NCBI GenBank assembly: GCA_024701455.1
Contig: JABXYP010000001.1
Span: forward strand, 2,732,001 to 2,796,000
From: Bacillus sp. A301a_S52
GTDB lineage: Bacteria > Bacillota > Bacilli > Bacillales > Salisediminibacteriaceae
Direction: 5' to 3'
Length of the DNA: 64,000 nt
This document shows, one piece after another, positions 19,533 through 28,680 of the stretch. The notes under the pieces are model-generated. The model was not told the DNA's origin. It made no database searches and saw only the letters and a program-made list of their open reading frames with translations. Both the position numbers and the translations under genes were made by a program. Within the stretch, counting starts at the first letter, position 1, and each line of letters opens with the position of its first letter.

Positions 19533-20468
19533 TTATTTGTTTTTTTCTGCAATTCTTAATTTAGCTGAATGAGCACGGTGATTAGCTTCTAACTCTTCTT
19601 CATTAGCTAAAATAGGTTTTTTATTAATCAGCTTCAATTCAGGTTCGAATTCATCAGGGAGAACAGGAAGCCCTTTTGGAAGCTCTGGATAGCTGCTTTT
19701 ACTTTTAAACACTTGTTTGCAAATCCGATCCTCAAGTGAATGAAACGTTATAACAGCAATCCTTCCACCAGGTTTTGTCATGGCTATGGCATCTTCAAGA
19801 GCTTCTTTAAACACATTTAATTCGTCATTCACTGCAATACGGATTGCTTGGAATGTCTTTTTGGCAGGATGCCCACCTTTTCTTCTTGCAGGTGCAGGAA
19901 TCCCTTCTTTTATAATGTCGACCAATTGAAATGTCGTCTCAATAGGAGAAACTTCTCTCTGTTTCTCAATTTTTCTAGCGATTTGTTTGGCAAACTTTTC
20001 TTCTCCATAACGGGCAAGTATTTCTGTCAACGCTTTGAAGCTCCACTCGTTTACCACATGATAGGCGGTAAGCTCTTGCTCTTGGTTCATTCTCATGTCA
20101 AGAGGTGCATCAAACCTGTAACTAAATCCTCGTTCTGGTTCATCGAATTGTGGAGAAGATACGCCGAGATCGAAGACAAAGCCGTCTACTTGCTCAATTT
20201 CTCTTTTCATCAGTTCTTCCCTTAAAAACCGAAAGTTTTTATGTACATATTCCACATGAACCGAAGATTCTTTCAACCTTTCTTTTGCAAACGACAAAGC
20301 GTTTTGATCTTGATCAAAAGCCACCAGTCGTCCTTCCGCAGATAACTCTTGAATAAGTCGTTCGCTATGCCCTCCACCACCTAATGTGCAGTCCACATAG
20401 ATACCATTGGGTTGAACAGCTAGACCTTCAACTGTTTCCTCTTTTAATACTGTTACATGCTCAAACAA
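19533..20468 (-). CDS. rsmH: 16S rRNA m4C1402 methyltransferase RsmH (MraW)
   Basis: RsmH methylates N4 of C1402 in the ribosomal P site. The 311-residue protein has the SAM-binding motif [12 protein letters not shown] (residues 24-35), the [19 protein letters not shown] block near 100 and the C-terminal [15 protein letters not shown] block near 240, all typical. Second gene of the dcw cluster, 26 bp after mraZ and 12 bp before the ftsL start. Confidence 0.97.
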   Translation of the reverse strand: MFEHVTVLKEETVEGLAVQPNGIYVDCTLGGGGHSERLIQELSAEGRLVAFDQDQNALSFAKERLKESSVHVEYVHKNFRFLREELMKREIEQVDGFVFDLGVSSPQFDEPERGFSYRFDAPLDMRMNQEQELTAYHVVNEWSFKALTEILARYGEEKFAKQIARKIEKQREVSPIETTFQLVDIIKEGIPAPARRKGGHPAKKTFQAIRIAVNDELNVFKEALEDAIAMTKPGGRIAVITFHSLEDRICKQVFKSKSSYPELPKGLPVLPDEFEPELKLINKKPILANEEELEANHRAHSAKLRIAEKNK

Positions 20469-20494
20469 ATAGAAGCCCCCCCTTTCAATCTTAT

Positions 20495-20926
20495 CTACAG
20501 TTCAAAGTCTACGATGCCTTCTGCAATTTCAGCAAAGGAATCCTCAGACTCCGCAAAGTAATCCTCCCACACGTCTTTACTCCATATCTCAACTCGATTA
20601 GAGACTCCGATAACGACACACTCTTTTTCGAGCATGGCAAATGAACGTAAAGTTGATGCAATATTTACTCTCCCTTGTTTATCCAATTCACATTCAGTCG
20701 CTCCTGAGAAAAAAAACCTCGTGAATGCACGAGCATCTTTTTTAGTGAACGGAAGGGTTTTTAATTTTTGCTCTAATTGTTGCCATTCTTTTTCAGGATA
20801 AACAAATAAGCATTTATCCATTCCTCTTGTCACTACGAAGGTGGACCCAAGTTCATCACGGAATTTAGCTGGAACAATCATGCGCCCTTTATCATCAATA
20901 TTATGATGGTATTCACCCATGAACAT
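20495..20926 (-). CDS. mraZ: Transcriptional regulator MraZ
   Basis: MraZ is an AbrB-fold (swapped-hairpin) protein that binds direct repeats upstream of its own operon. The start [15 protein letters not shown] is family-typical and lies 7 nt after AGGAGGTG; the resulting 143 residues are the usual length. Both conserved DKGR-containing halves are present ([16 protein letters not shown] near 11 and [16 protein letters not shown] near 85). First gene of the dcw operon. The GTGG repeats just upstream (20944-20988) fit self-regulation. Confidence 0.96.
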   Translation of the reverse strand: MFMGEYHHNIDDKGRMIVPAKFRDELGSTFVVTRGMDKCLFVYPEKEWQQLEQKLKTLPFTKKDARAFTRFFFSGATECELDKQGRVNIASTLRSFAMLEKECVVIGVSNRVEIWSKDVWEDYFAESEDSFAEIAEGIVDFEL

Positions 20927-20943
20927 AAGGATCCACCTCCTCC

Positions 20944-20988
20944 CCACTTTATAACACTAATTTACCACATCCCCCCACTTTAAACCAC
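20944..20988 (-). promoter_or_regulatory. Probable MraZ operator: five GTGG-type boxes at helical spacing
   Basis: On the minus strand, boxes AAGTGG, AAGTGG, ATGTGG, AGTGTT (weaker) and AAGTGG start at 20988, 20978, 20968, 20957 and 20947, i.e. 10, 10, 11 and 10 bp apart. Known MraZ sites in E. coli and Mycoplasma are direct repeats of AAAGTG/TGGG type about 10 bp apart. The last box lies next to the mraZ ribosome site, so bound MraZ would cover the start region. Confidence 0.75.
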
Positions 20989-21016
20989 TTAGATTTTAAA
21001 AAAAATAAAAAAAACA

Positions 21017-21034
21017 TTGTGGCAAATGCCACAA
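21017..21034 (-). terminator. Rho-independent terminator after bshC
   Basis: Perfect 8-bp stem TTGTGGCA/TGCCACAA followed on the minus strand by TG and a long T tract (about 20997-21014). It isolates the dcw operon from bshC. Confidence 0.9.
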
Positions 21035-21038
21035 CGCC

Positions 21039-22673
21039 TTATAAATCAACAAAAATATGAGTTCCTTCATTAAGATTCTTTTTTTGGTTTGTTAACTTAT
21101 TAAATAATCTACTTACGAGATCTGGCCCGAAAGTGTTAAGAAATGGATAGATATTCAAATAACGCTCTTGCCATATTGCGTTGGGCCTTATTTCAGCCTC
21201 TAACTGGTTTAATCTTTTAATATGGGTGGCATGACGCAATAATTCCAAGTCCTCGATTTTCCGTTCATAGGTGGCCAATTGCTGAAACACTCGCGTTTGA
21301 AATTGATTATTTACTGTTTCAATATCATGATCAATAGGCCCCAAACTCTCTGCTAATTCATTCATCCATTGCTTTAATTCTCTTTTCGCTTTCTTCATCA
21401 CTTTCTCTTTACTCACTCGCTTATTAGAGTGGATGATCCTCTCTATCGTATCAGCTACACCAGAGGTTAGTACGTCATCTACGGATAGATCATATCTTTT
21501 TAAATTTTTTTGAGACCGTCGAGATAAAAATGTAAGGTGATATCTCGGAAAAACGAGGGGCATCTTCCTATCAAAGCAGTGAAAAACATCTTTTAACACC
21601 CCCCAGTATTTCACTTCTCCTGGGCCTCCAATAAAGGTATGTACAGGTAATAATAAATCTTGCATAATTGGACGGGTGACCACGTTATTACTCAATTGTA
21701 ATGTCCCTTCTTCAACTTCTCGAAGCAACGAGTCATATGTCCAAGTTCGGGAACCGGCTTTTTCTCTAAACCCCTTTTCTGTTCTTTCAAGTAGGAAGCG
21801 TTGGCCACCTTCATGAAAAAAGAGATGCGCATTACTTTTGTCTGTTGAGATAGGCTCTCCTAAATCCATCTCTTTAAAGCGGGCTGCTTGTTCACTAAAC
21901 GCTTGACTTATAGCGTCACTGTGCGCTACCATTTTCGCAAAAAAAGAACGCTCGATTCGACGAATTTCTGGGTCTGCGGCGTCTAATAAAACTAAATCTG
22001 TATGACTAAAAAGACGCTGAACGATTTTTGCAAACCACTGTGTATATGTGAGATCCTGAGATAAATCATCCATTAATTCTTCATATAACGTTTCAGTAAA
22101 GGCTGTCTCTCTAAGAAAACTAAATGCATCAACTATTTTTTCACGCGTCATATCTAACTCAATCAATCGTTCCGACACAGATTGCTTTAGCTCATTACGC
22201 TCTGGAATACTAACACGTCGTACTTCCTCTCCTTCATGAAAAAAAGTATGGTTTACTTCGTCAATATCGTGATCCTCTCCAGCAATCCAAAAAATAGGGA
22301 TAACCGGCACAGATAATTCTTCTTCTAGTTTAGCAGCCTCTACTAAAATGGTTATCATCTTATTGATTGTATACAGAGGGCCGGAAAGCAGTCCTGCTTG
22401 TTGTCCACCGACGACAACGACACTATCAACTCTCTTCAAGCGTTCAATTTGGCGTAAAGCAGCCTCTGAGGCATTGAGCTTCCTGTTAAATTTCATTAGT
22501 ACCTCAGCAAGCTCTAAACGTGGGAAGTTCAAGGTCATCAATTCATTATACCTTGCAGCTCGATCGGCTTTATTTAATCGATAATCAAAAAACTCCATTA
22601 TCTTCTGATCATCGTTTATATACTTATGTATGAAAGATGTGTGATCATTTAGTTTAGAAAAATGTAACTCCAT
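21039..22673 (-). CDS. bshC: Bacillithiol biosynthesis cysteine-adding enzyme BshC
   Basis: BshC is required for adding cysteine to GlcN-malate, the last step of bacillithiol synthesis, the low-molecular-weight thiol of Firmicutes. The protein (about 544 residues) has the family landmarks VVGGQQAGLLSGPLYTINKM near 92, FWIAGEDHDIDEVNH near 130, a TRPIMQDLLLPV block near 335 and a C-terminal coiled coil (RKIEDLELLRHATHIKRLNQLE). ATG 22673 lies 9 nt after GGGAAGG; ATG 22682 is an alternative with only 4-nt spacing. Upstream of mraZ, as in B. subtilis (yllA). Confidence 0.95.
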   Translation of the reverse strand: MELHFSKLNDHTSFIHKYINDDQKIMEFFDYRLNKADRAARYNELMTLNFPRLELAEVLMKFNRKLNASEAALRQIERLKRVDSVVVVGGQQAGLLSGPLYTINKMITILVEAAKLEEELSVPVIPIFWIAGEDHDIDEVNHTFFHEGEEVRRVSIPERNELKQSVSERLIELDMTREKIVDAFSFLRETAFTETLYEELMDDLSQDLTYTQWFAKIVQRLFSHTDLVLLDAADPEIRRIERSFFAKMVAHSDAISQAFSEQAARFKEMDLGEPISTDKSNAHLFFHEGGQRFLLERTEKGFREKAGSRTWTYDSLLREVEEGTLQLSNNVVTRPIMQDLLLPVHTFIGGPGEVKYWGVLKDVFHCFDRKMPLVFPRYHLTFLSRRSQKNLKRYDLSVDDVLTSGVADTIERIIHSNKRVSKEKVMKKAKRELKQWMNELAESLGPIDHDIETVNNQFQTRVFQQLATYERKIEDLELLRHATHIKRLNQLEAEIRPNAIWQERYLNIYPFLNTFGPDLVSRLFNKLTNQKKNLNEGTHIFVDL

Positions 22674-23190
22674 TGCATTCAACCTTCCCTTTAGACATGA
22701 ACGCCTTCTTTTTATATATAAAGATGACTAGACTGTTTTATAGCATAGCAAATCATTATTATATCACGTATGATAACCATTTTATGGATATCTCATTTCT
22801 AGCCAAAAAACCTGTATCACTTTACGACCATTAAACTCGTTTAGCGATAAAGAAAACCACTTCTTACATTATTTAAAAAGAAAACAAACATTTCGTCAGT
22901 CTAAAATTCTGTTTTAGTATAACAGAATAACGCCTTCTAACCAATAAAACAGACTTTGATAATCTGACATCAATTTCATCATACAAAATCCATTTTGCAA
23001 AAACGGCTTATATATGACCCTTCCGCTACAGATCAGGGTGTCAACTACATTTCCCCTTTTACATCATTTAACCTTCAGACGCCGCAAGCGTTCCGGAAGT
23101 AACCGTCTTTCACTCCAGGCCTTTTAAAAGCGACCATATGCCTGACCATTCCCCTTGTTCGATTTAAAAATTAGATTGTGGGCATTCACC
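22674..23190. other. 517-bp intergenic region without recognisable features
   Basis: AT-rich DNA between DUF3397 and bshC, both minus strand. No open frame with a ribosome site, no dispersed-repeat copy and no strong terminator was seen. A GC-richer patch (about 23075-23135) contains short inverted GACGC/GCGTT-like words but no clear structure. The bshC promoter should lie here. Confidence 0.5.
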
Positions 23191-23571
23191 TTATGTCATA
23201 ACTGAATTAAACAATCCGTAAATTATGATAATAAAGTAGAGCAGAAAGAAAACGACGAATTGAAATCGCCAAACACCTTTAAATACCCGTTTTATATCAA
23301 TTTCTTCATAGTTTTTCCAGTGAACAAATGTAAAAATAATAGCTGTTAGTAAAAAAAACATCGCTATTAGCCATCCCATTCGAAGGCCCCATATTTCATA
23401 CACCATAAAATACACCGATACAATGAACAGTAATACCGTCACATCAACCGCAAGTTTAAAGGAACGTTGCTTATTCCGAGACAATTTTACCATAATTAAA
23501 TAAAAAATATATAAGCCTAACAAAGGCGCCGTTACAAGTGTCGCTGTTATAACAGCAGTAACTTCAGCCAT
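23191..23571 (-). CDS. DUF3397 family membrane protein
   Basis: A 126-residue hydrophobic protein with about four membrane helices (residues 5-28, 40-60, 66-84, 102-122) and a short loop HWKNYEEIDIKRVFKGVWRFQ before the last helix, matching DUF3397 proteins found next to panE and bshC in many Bacillaceae. Function unknown. Its start overlaps the end of panE by 8 bp, so it is translationally coupled to it. Confidence 0.75.
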   Translation of the reverse strand: MAEVTAVITATLVTAPLLGLYIFYLIMVKLSRNKQRSFKLAVDVTVLLFIVSVYFMVYEIWGLRMGWLIAMFFLLTAIIFTFVHWKNYEEIDIKRVFKGVWRFQFVVFFLLYFIIIIYGLFNSVMT

Positions 23572-24463
23572 GGATGATCCCCTTTTCCAATGATTTAATT
23601 TTGCTATAAACGACTTCTAAATGATCAATTTTTTTATTTTGTTCATGCCCTTTCTTCAAAAGATAACCGACTATTGCATCAATCTCTGTTTTTCTACCTT
23701 CCTTAAGGTCCGCTCTCATTGAGGACGTATTTTCTGAGGTTTCTTGAATAACATTTTTTACGAGCGCCCAATCATGTTCTGACAATCCAAGAATTTGAAT
23801 AACCTCGTTAAATAATAACTTAACTTGCTTTTTCAAATCTGAATCTTCTAATAATCCTCCATTTTTAACATTATAAATAGCAGTAAGGGGGTTGATAATC
23901 GCATTGGTTAACAATTTTTTCTTAACTGTTATCTCAATACACTCCTCCCATACTATAGGAAAATGCGAGGGGGCTTTGATCTCTAATTTACGAATAATGG
24001 ATTTTAAAGAAAAGGGGCCGCCCGTATATAATTTGCCTAAGCCGTGATGAATAACATGCGTTCCAGATACTTTCTCTGCACCATGCGTTACAACACCAGT
24101 GATAATCGAATGAGGTAACACTTTATTTGCTTTTTCTATGTGTCCCATGCCATTTTGTAAAAATAACAATGGCGTCTCTAACACAATTTTCTCTCTTGCC
24201 CAAGTAAACCACCTATCTAGGGCCGTTTGTTTGAGAGTAACTATTACCAAGTCTGCTTCTAATTTATTAATGTCAGACTGAGGCACCGCTTTAGGCATCA
24301 CCGTTTTCTTTTCTTTCTCACTCACATATAATAAACCTTCGTTTAAAATAGCTTCAGCTTGTTGAGAGGTCCTCGTTACAATTGTTAAATTATGTGAATT
24401 GTTATTTAAACAACTAGCAGTTAGCAAACCTACGGAACCGCCACCTATAATTGCGATATTCAT
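23564..24463 (-). CDS. panE: 2-dehydropantoate 2-reductase (ketopantoate reductase)
   Basis: PanE reduces ketopantoate to pantoate with NADPH in coenzyme A synthesis. The 299-residue protein begins with the Rossmann motif IAIIGGGSVG (3-12), has VTLKQTALD near residue 78, LQNGMGH near 102 and the catalytic-lysine region KKLLTNAIINPLTAIYNVKNG near 182. AAGGAG precedes ATG 24463. Corresponds to ylbQ in B. subtilis. The downstream DUF3397 gene overlaps its end. Confidence 0.9.
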   Translation of the reverse strand: MNIAIIGGGSVGLLTASCLNNNSHNLTIVTRTSQQAEAILNEGLLYVSEKEKKTVMPKAVPQSDINKLEADLVIVTLKQTALDRWFTWAREKIVLETPLLFLQNGMGHIEKANKVLPHSIITGVVTHGAEKVSGTHVIHHGLGKLYTGGPFSLKSIIRKLEIKAPSHFPIVWEECIEITVKKKLLTNAIINPLTAIYNVKNGGLLEDSDLKKQVKLLFNEVIQILGLSEHDWALVKNVIQETSENTSSMRADLKEGRKTEIDAIVGYLLKKGHEQNKKIDHLEVVYSKIKSLEKGIIHG

Positions 24464-24550
24464 TATATAAGCTCCTTAATTTTATACACACTTGCCAACA
24501 TTTTAGCACATATTGTATCTCATAATTTGTGAAAAATAATTAAGAATGCG

Positions 24551-24579
24551 TTTTCATTTTATTTTTTTTCAATTATAAT
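24551..24579 (+). promoter_or_regulatory. Possible promoter for ylbP
   Basis: Perfect -10 TATAAT (24574-24579) with 17-bp spacing to a poor -35 TTTTCA, inside a T-rich stretch, 73 bp before the ylbP start. Confidence 0.35.
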
Positions 24580-24651
24580 AATTGTTACAAGGAAGTAATG
24601 ACTTAAACCTTGTTAAAGAATTTTAATGACTTTCGTTCCGGAGGGATACGT

Positions 24652-25134
24652 ATGGTTTCATATCAAGTAGTTAAACTGAAAGTAAACTTTAAAACGTTAG
24701 AAGAGTTTGAAAATTTCAGAGAATATGGTCAGCAAGAATTATCAATGAAAGAAGACTTAGAAGATAATATTGTAGAAAATGATAGTGACTCACCTTTTTA
24801 CGGTGTCTATTACGGCAATAAGTTAGTGGCACGAATGAGCCTTTATCAAATAGACAAAAAGTATGATCGTTATTTTGATCCTCCTCAAGATTATTATGAG
24901 CTATGGAAATTAGAAGTGCTGCCAGGTTATCAAGGAAAAGGCATTGGGAAAGCGCTTGTAGATTTCGCTAAAAGTTTAGGACTTCCCGTAAAAACAAATG
25001 CCCGTCAGCGTTCAGATGATTTCTGGCATAAACAAGGTTTTGAAGCACTCACTTATAAAACGGAGAGAGATAGAGGAGAAAATCCATATGTGTGGTTCCC
25101 GACAGGCGTGTCCGAAAAAAAGGAATCATCGTAA
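24652..25134 (+). CDS. ylbP: GNAT family N-acetyltransferase YlbP
   Basis: A 160-residue acetyltransferase of the GNAT fold: the acetyl-CoA loop is VLPGYQGKGIGKALVDFAKS (about 88-107), preceded by the strand ELWKLEVL. The natural substrate is unknown. GGAGGG with 7-nt spacing precedes ATG 24652; the open frame extends 14 codons further but without a ribosome site. Same position as ylbP in B. subtilis. A bidirectional terminator follows. Confidence 0.88.
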   Translation: MVSYQVVKLKVNFKTLEEFENFREYGQQELSMKEDLEDNIVENDSDSPFYGVYYGNKLVARMSLYQIDKKYDRYFDPPQDYYELWKLEVLPGYQGKGIGKALVDFAKSLGLPVKTNARQRSDDFWHKQGFEALTYKTERDRGENPYVWFPTGVSEKKESS

Positions 25135-25144
25135 TTAATTCGTA

Positions 25145-25196
25145 AAACAGGCAGATTGAAAAGCAGCAGCTTCAAGGTCTGCCTGTTTATTTTTTA
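25145..25196. terminator. Bidirectional terminator between ylbP and the RsfA-like gene
   Basis: Perfect 11-bp stem AAACAGGCAGA/TCTGCCTGTTT (25145-25155 with 25178-25188), followed by ATTTTTTA on the plus strand. Its 3' flank overlaps the end of the convergent gene. Confidence 0.85.
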
Positions 25197-25742
25197 TAAT
25201 GCTGGACTTCTGCTTTCTTTTTTTGCTGCCCGTTGCACTGCATGTATCATTAACTGGTAATCTTCTTTTATTTCAAGGTACTCTGCTCTCATCTCCGCTA
25301 ACTGCTTTTTCAATTGGGCGTTTTCGTCACGCAAATCAGTTAATCTGTCATCATCTATCCCTTGTTGGTAAACCTTCTCTTTTTCCTCTTTTAAAAATGT
25401 AATTAATTCATCATACCAACTAGTTATCTCTTTCCCTGTTAAAGTACGTTTCTTTTCTTCAGTAGTGATTACCTCATCTTTTACAGTATGAGAGGTGTGT
25501 CGGTTTAATACATGGTGTAATTTTGCTTCCTTTCGTGCCTTCTTAGCTAATTGTATGGCAGAATCATATTGCTTTCTAACTGTAGAATTCCATCTGAACC
25601 CACATGCTGCTGGTGTTCGTGAAAGCTTTTCTGCCACTTCATCAAATGCTGCGAGCTGGGTTCCCCCTTCTCTTATATGACGAAGCACCGTCTCTGCCAG
25701 CAGTAGATCTTCGTCATGATTCCATGCATCTTGTCTAATCAA
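25194..25742 (-). CDS. RsfA/YlbO-family prespore transcription regulator
   Basis: A 182-residue protein with an N-terminal Myb/SANT-like helix-turn-helix (about 4-55; [24 protein letters not shown] and [14 protein letters not shown]) and a C-terminal coiled coil (about 118-172). RsfA family members adjust sigma-F-dependent genes in the prespore; whether this one is RsfA or its paralogue YlbO cannot be settled here, but the position next to ylbP matches ylbO. Start is TTG 25742 after AGAGGAGG. Confidence 0.82.
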   Translation of the reverse strand: MIRQDAWNHDEDLLLAETVLRHIREGGTQLAAFDEVAEKLSRTPAACGFRWNSTVRKQYDSAIQLAKKARKEAKLHHVLNRHTSHTVKDEVITTEEKKRTLTGKEITSWYDELITFLKEEKEKVYQQGIDDDRLTDLRDENAQLKKQLAEMRAEYLEIKEDYQLMIHAVQRAAKKESRSPAL

Positions 25743-26057
25743 TAGTCCTTTTCCTCCTCTCTAAAAACTCTTACATTTTCATGTTATATGTATGCAGTTA
25801 GTAGAGGAGATAGACGTATAAAATTAACAGAGGGGGTACTTTTTTGCGAATCAGATAAAGAAGTAAAGGGTGAAAAATAAATGTTCAGCAAGCTTCATAG
25901 TGGGTGATTTGATACTTTCTTGAACTGAAATTACTACTGACATGTAGAGCGTAATTAGAGACTCATCATAACGATTTTTTTAGTAGAAATAGATCATACA
26001 TATAAAAAGGAAGCTGTCCAACCACTCTCAGCTGGACAACTCCCTATCATTCACTAC
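25743..26057. other. Intergenic region between rpmF and the RsfA-like gene
   Basis: 315 bp, AT-rich. It contains the rpmF terminator (26013-26040) and presumably the promoter of the RsfA-like gene; no further gene or repeat copy was seen. Confidence 0.5.
26013..26040 (-). terminator. Terminator after rpmF
   Basis: Minus-strand hairpin GTTGTCCA/TGGACAGC (eight pairs with one G-U) followed by TTCCTTTTTA. Ends the DUF177-rpmF transcript. Confidence 0.75.
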
Positions 26058-26228
26058 TTATTTTGCTACTTCTCGTCCTTTATAAGAACCACACGCTTTA
26101 CATACACGGTGTGAAAGCTTCATTTCTCCACAATCAGGACATTCTACCATTCCAGGCACACGCAATTTGATATGCGTACGACGCTGTCTTTTTTTAGTTT
26201 TACTTGTTCGTCTAAATGGTACTGCCAT
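26058..26228 (-). CDS. rpmF: 50S ribosomal protein L32
   Basis: A 56-residue basic protein of the large ribosomal subunit. It begins [19 protein letters not shown], the universal L32 start, and carries a zinc ribbon CPDCG...CKACG (four cysteines), so it is the zinc-binding (C+) form. AAGGAGGTGGG precedes the ATG at 26228. It lies 49 bp downstream of the DUF177 gene, the conserved partner in most bacteria. Confidence 0.97.
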   Translation of the reverse strand: MAVPFRRTSKTKKRQRRTHIKLRVPGMVECPDCGEMKLSHRVCKACGSYKGREVAK

Positions 26229-26277
26229 GAGTCCCACCTCCTTGATGATACTTCAATATACAACCTAGTTAGGGTTG

Positions 26278-26793
26278 CTATTTTTTGTCAAAAAATTTTT
26301 CAAGCTCTTTCAATCGAGGATCTACCTTGTCCTGTGGTTCATTCTGGTCCTCTTTCGAAGTTAATTCCCAGCCTTCTCCTTCTTCAGGAGCAGGACCTTC
26401 TTTTTTCTCACTGAACACCCGCATCGGCTTTTCCAACAAAATTCGTTCTCGAACATAAGGCATCAAATCAACCGTATTATCAATCAATTCATGAACATCT
26501 TCATCCCCATCGTAGGTGGACCATTCATCCAACTGAAAAATCTCAGTAGCTTGGATGGAAAAAGGAAACTCTACATCATTAAGAGTTCGTGCACATGGTA
26601 ATGTCATGGATCCACTAATCTCCAAATTAAAGGTAGCAGTACTATGATTAATGAGTGCCTCTCCCTTTACATGGACTGGACTAATATCACGAATTTCACG
26701 GTCAATTTCTTTCACTTTACTCGCATCGACCAATTCGTCAATTTGCATCCCTTTCTGTTTAAAAGCGTGCAATTGCTGTACCGACCATTTCAT
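26278..26793 (-). CDS. ylbN: YceD/DUF177 family protein (ylbN)
   Basis: A 171-residue DUF177 protein, the conserved neighbour of rpmF; in E. coli the homologue YceD is linked to large-subunit rRNA accumulation. The signature LPCARTLNDVEFPF with a conserved Cys (about 63-76) is present, followed by an acidic middle and a charged tail (EGPAPEEGEGWELTSKED). GAGGTG precedes ATG 26793 and a perfect-consensus sigma-A promoter lies 30 bp upstream. It probably forms a two-gene operon with rpmF. Confidence 0.92.
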   Translation of the reverse strand: MKWSVQQLHAFKQKGMQIDELVDASKVKEIDREIRDISPVHVKGEALINHSTATFNLEISGSMTLPCARTLNDVEFPFSIQATEIFQLDEWSTYDGDEDVHELIDNTVDLMPYVRERILLEKPMRVFSEKKEGPAPEEGEGWELTSKEDQNEPQDKVDPRLKELEKFFDKK

Positions 26794-26821
26794 ATCTATT
26801 CACCTCAAGACAACAAAATTT

Positions 26822-26850
26822 ATTATATCTTTCAAAAAATCGTTTGTCAA
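26822..26850 (-). promoter_or_regulatory. Consensus sigma-A promoter of ylbN-rpmF
   Basis: Minus strand: TTGACA (26845-26850), 17-bp spacer, TATAAT (26822-26827). Both hexamers are perfect. Strong constitutive expression fits a ribosomal-protein operon. Confidence 0.88.
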
Positions 26851-27114
26851 GATAATTCCTTTACGATTAAAGAATGAAGGCGTTTTTAACTGAATTCTTT
26901 CTCCCTTAAACCACTTTCGTAACATTATAGATAGGACAGTATTATCTCCCCGTTTTTTTCCGACAAATAGAGCGAATAATCATGAAGATGAAAACATCTG
27001 AAAAATATGGTATTTTTCTTATAGAGTGGCTTCAGCGACAAAGTACTCAATTCATTACTATATGTTCCTGTCATTGTATCAAATAGAAACATACTTTGAA
27101 AGTCGGTGGTAAAC

Positions 27115-28365
27115 ATGAATATTCTTGGGCTTATTGTTGAATATAATCCCTTTCATAACGGTCATTTATATCATTTACAGCAATCCATTAAAAAAACCAC
27201 CCCTGACCTCATTATCGCTATTATGAGTGGTGATTTTTTACAACGCGGTGAACCTGCCCTCGTGAATAAATGGTCCCGAACAAACATGGCTTTACGAGCA
27301 GGTGTAGATTTAGTAGTCGAGCTTCCTTACCTTTACGCCGTTCAAAAAGCAGATATTTTTGCTGAAGGAGCTGTATCACGTCTAGTCGAATTAGGTGTAA
27401 CAGATATTTGCTTCGGCAGTGAAGAAGGCGATATTTCTTCATTTTTCGATACATTTTCCTGGATGAATAATCGCCAATCCTTAATTGACGAACAATTAAA
27501 AAATGAGATGTCTAAAGGAAAAAGTTATCCTAAAGCTTTTTCTGATGCTGTGGCGACTCTCCAGCCACCAGATACGGTACTTGATTTATCAAAACCTAAT
27601 AACATCTTAGGCTATCAATACGTAAAGTCTTCGTTTAATCAACGAACATCTATCCGTATGCATACAATCAAACGAAGCGGTTCGGAGTACAACGATCGTC
27701 ATTTAAGCCATGCTTCCATCGCCAGTGCGACTGCTTTGCGACACATGCTTATCAAAGATAAACGACCGATCGACTTTCTCAAACCTTATGTTCCCTCTTA
27801 TGCGTTGGAACAGTTGTCAACCTATTTTTCAATCTTTAATAAGTTTCATACTTGGGACGATTATTTCCCATTTATCCAGCATAGCCTTATTTCTCAGGAT
27901 AACTGTTCACTTAATCAAATTTATGAATGTGAAGAAGGTCTTGAGAACCGACTTAGGAAAGCGATAATTACAAGTGTAGGATTCGATGACTTCATTTCTA
28001 AAATTAAAGCTAAACGGTACACACGAACACGATTACAACGACTACTCGTTCACCTCTATTTAAAAACTAATAAATGGTTTGTAAAAAAACATTTAGGCGA
28101 ACAACATCCAGCATATATTCGGGTACTCGGCATGTCTGATAAAGGACAACATCATTTATCTAAACTTAAAAAGCAAACAACGTTATCAATTCTGACAACA
28201 GCAAGTAAATCTCAGCATCCAGTTTTTCAAAAAGACATTCTCGCTAGTCGCCTTCACGGCCTCCCAAATCACCGAACAGGGATGTCTTTTATGGAGGAAT
28301 ATCAAACAGTCCCCCTCCGTTATCATATAAATAGTGACACATTTATCACAGATAGGCGTCCGTAA
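27115..28365 (+). CDS. tmcAL: tRNA(Met) cytidine acetate ligase TmcAL (YlbM), C-terminus completed by a repeat
   Basis: TmcAL activates acetate with ATP to make ac4C at the wobble base of elongator tRNA-Met. The HIGH-type motif NPFHNGH (about 11-17), SGDFLQRGEPA, GSEEGD and RSGSEYND are visible in the 416-residue protein. ATG 27115 is used; an in-frame GTG nine bases earlier lies in the GGTGG ribosome site. The last six codons (ITDRRP) and the TAA stop lie inside dispersed repeat copy C, so the native C-terminus was replaced or extended by the insertion. Confidence 0.93.
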   Translation: MNILGLIVEYNPFHNGHLYHLQQSIKKTTPDLIIAIMSGDFLQRGEPALVNKWSRTNMALRAGVDLVVELPYLYAVQKADIFAEGAVSRLVELGVTDICFGSEEGDISSFFDTFSWMNNRQSLIDEQLKNEMSKGKSYPKAFSDAVATLQPPDTVLDLSKPNNILGYQYVKSSFNQRTSIRMHTIKRSGSEYNDRHLSHASIASATALRHMLIKDKRPIDFLKPYVPSYALEQLSTYFSIFNKFHTWDDYFPFIQHSLISQDNCSLNQIYECEEGLENRLRKAIITSVGFDDFISKIKAKRYTRTRLQRLLVHLYLKTNKWFVKKHLGEQHPAYIRVLGMSDKGQHHLSKLKKQTTLSILTTASKSQHPVFQKDILASRLHGLPNHRTGMSFMEEYQTVPLRYHINSDTFITDRRP

Positions 28366-28498
28366 CCCCCCTGCTCAAAATAGAGAGGAACGGTAACTCT
28401 ATTTGGTGAGCATTAACTGGCGCTAATATTCTAATTGACTCAACGACCACTCAGTGGGAGAAGAGCGAAAACTCCCACTGATTAACGATTCGTTTTAT
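28343..28498 (-). repeat. Dispersed two-hairpin repeat, copy C
   Basis: Long-form copy in reverse orientation; right end TTATCACAGATAGG at 28343, left end ATAAAACGAATCG (minus strand) at 28498. The first hairpin is the best in the window: a perfect 9-bp stem CAGTGGGAG/CTCCCACTG with an 11-nt loop. It overlaps the 3' end of tmcAL and supplies its stop codon. Lies between convergent tmcAL and ylbL. Confidence 0.93.
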
Positions 28499-28635
28499 GT
28501 AAAAGGGACCTCGCCCTGTTGGTAAAAATCACTGTTTAGCCTCAGGTCGTGAGTTGCATGCTGTTTTAATTCTCATTACAGTAGTTTATGGTTATTAAAC
28601 TAGCCTATGCTCCCCTTTCCTACTGTGCGGAATAA

Positions 28636-28677
28636 AACACCTCAGAGCATCGTTTTAAAACGCTACTCTGAGGTGTT
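28636..28677. terminator. Terminator between tmcAL and ylbL
   Basis: Perfect 12-bp stem AACACCTCAGAG/CTCTGAGGTGTT, 18-nt loop. On the minus strand it is followed by TTATT, so it serves ylbL best; it may also stop tmcAL transcription. Confidence 0.8.
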
Positions 28678-28680
28678 AAG

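Noticed and set aside
26925..27116. 63-codon minus-strand frame upstream of tmcAL
   Set aside because: Its start overlaps the tmcAL start on the other strand and it has no Shine-Dalgarno or known motif.
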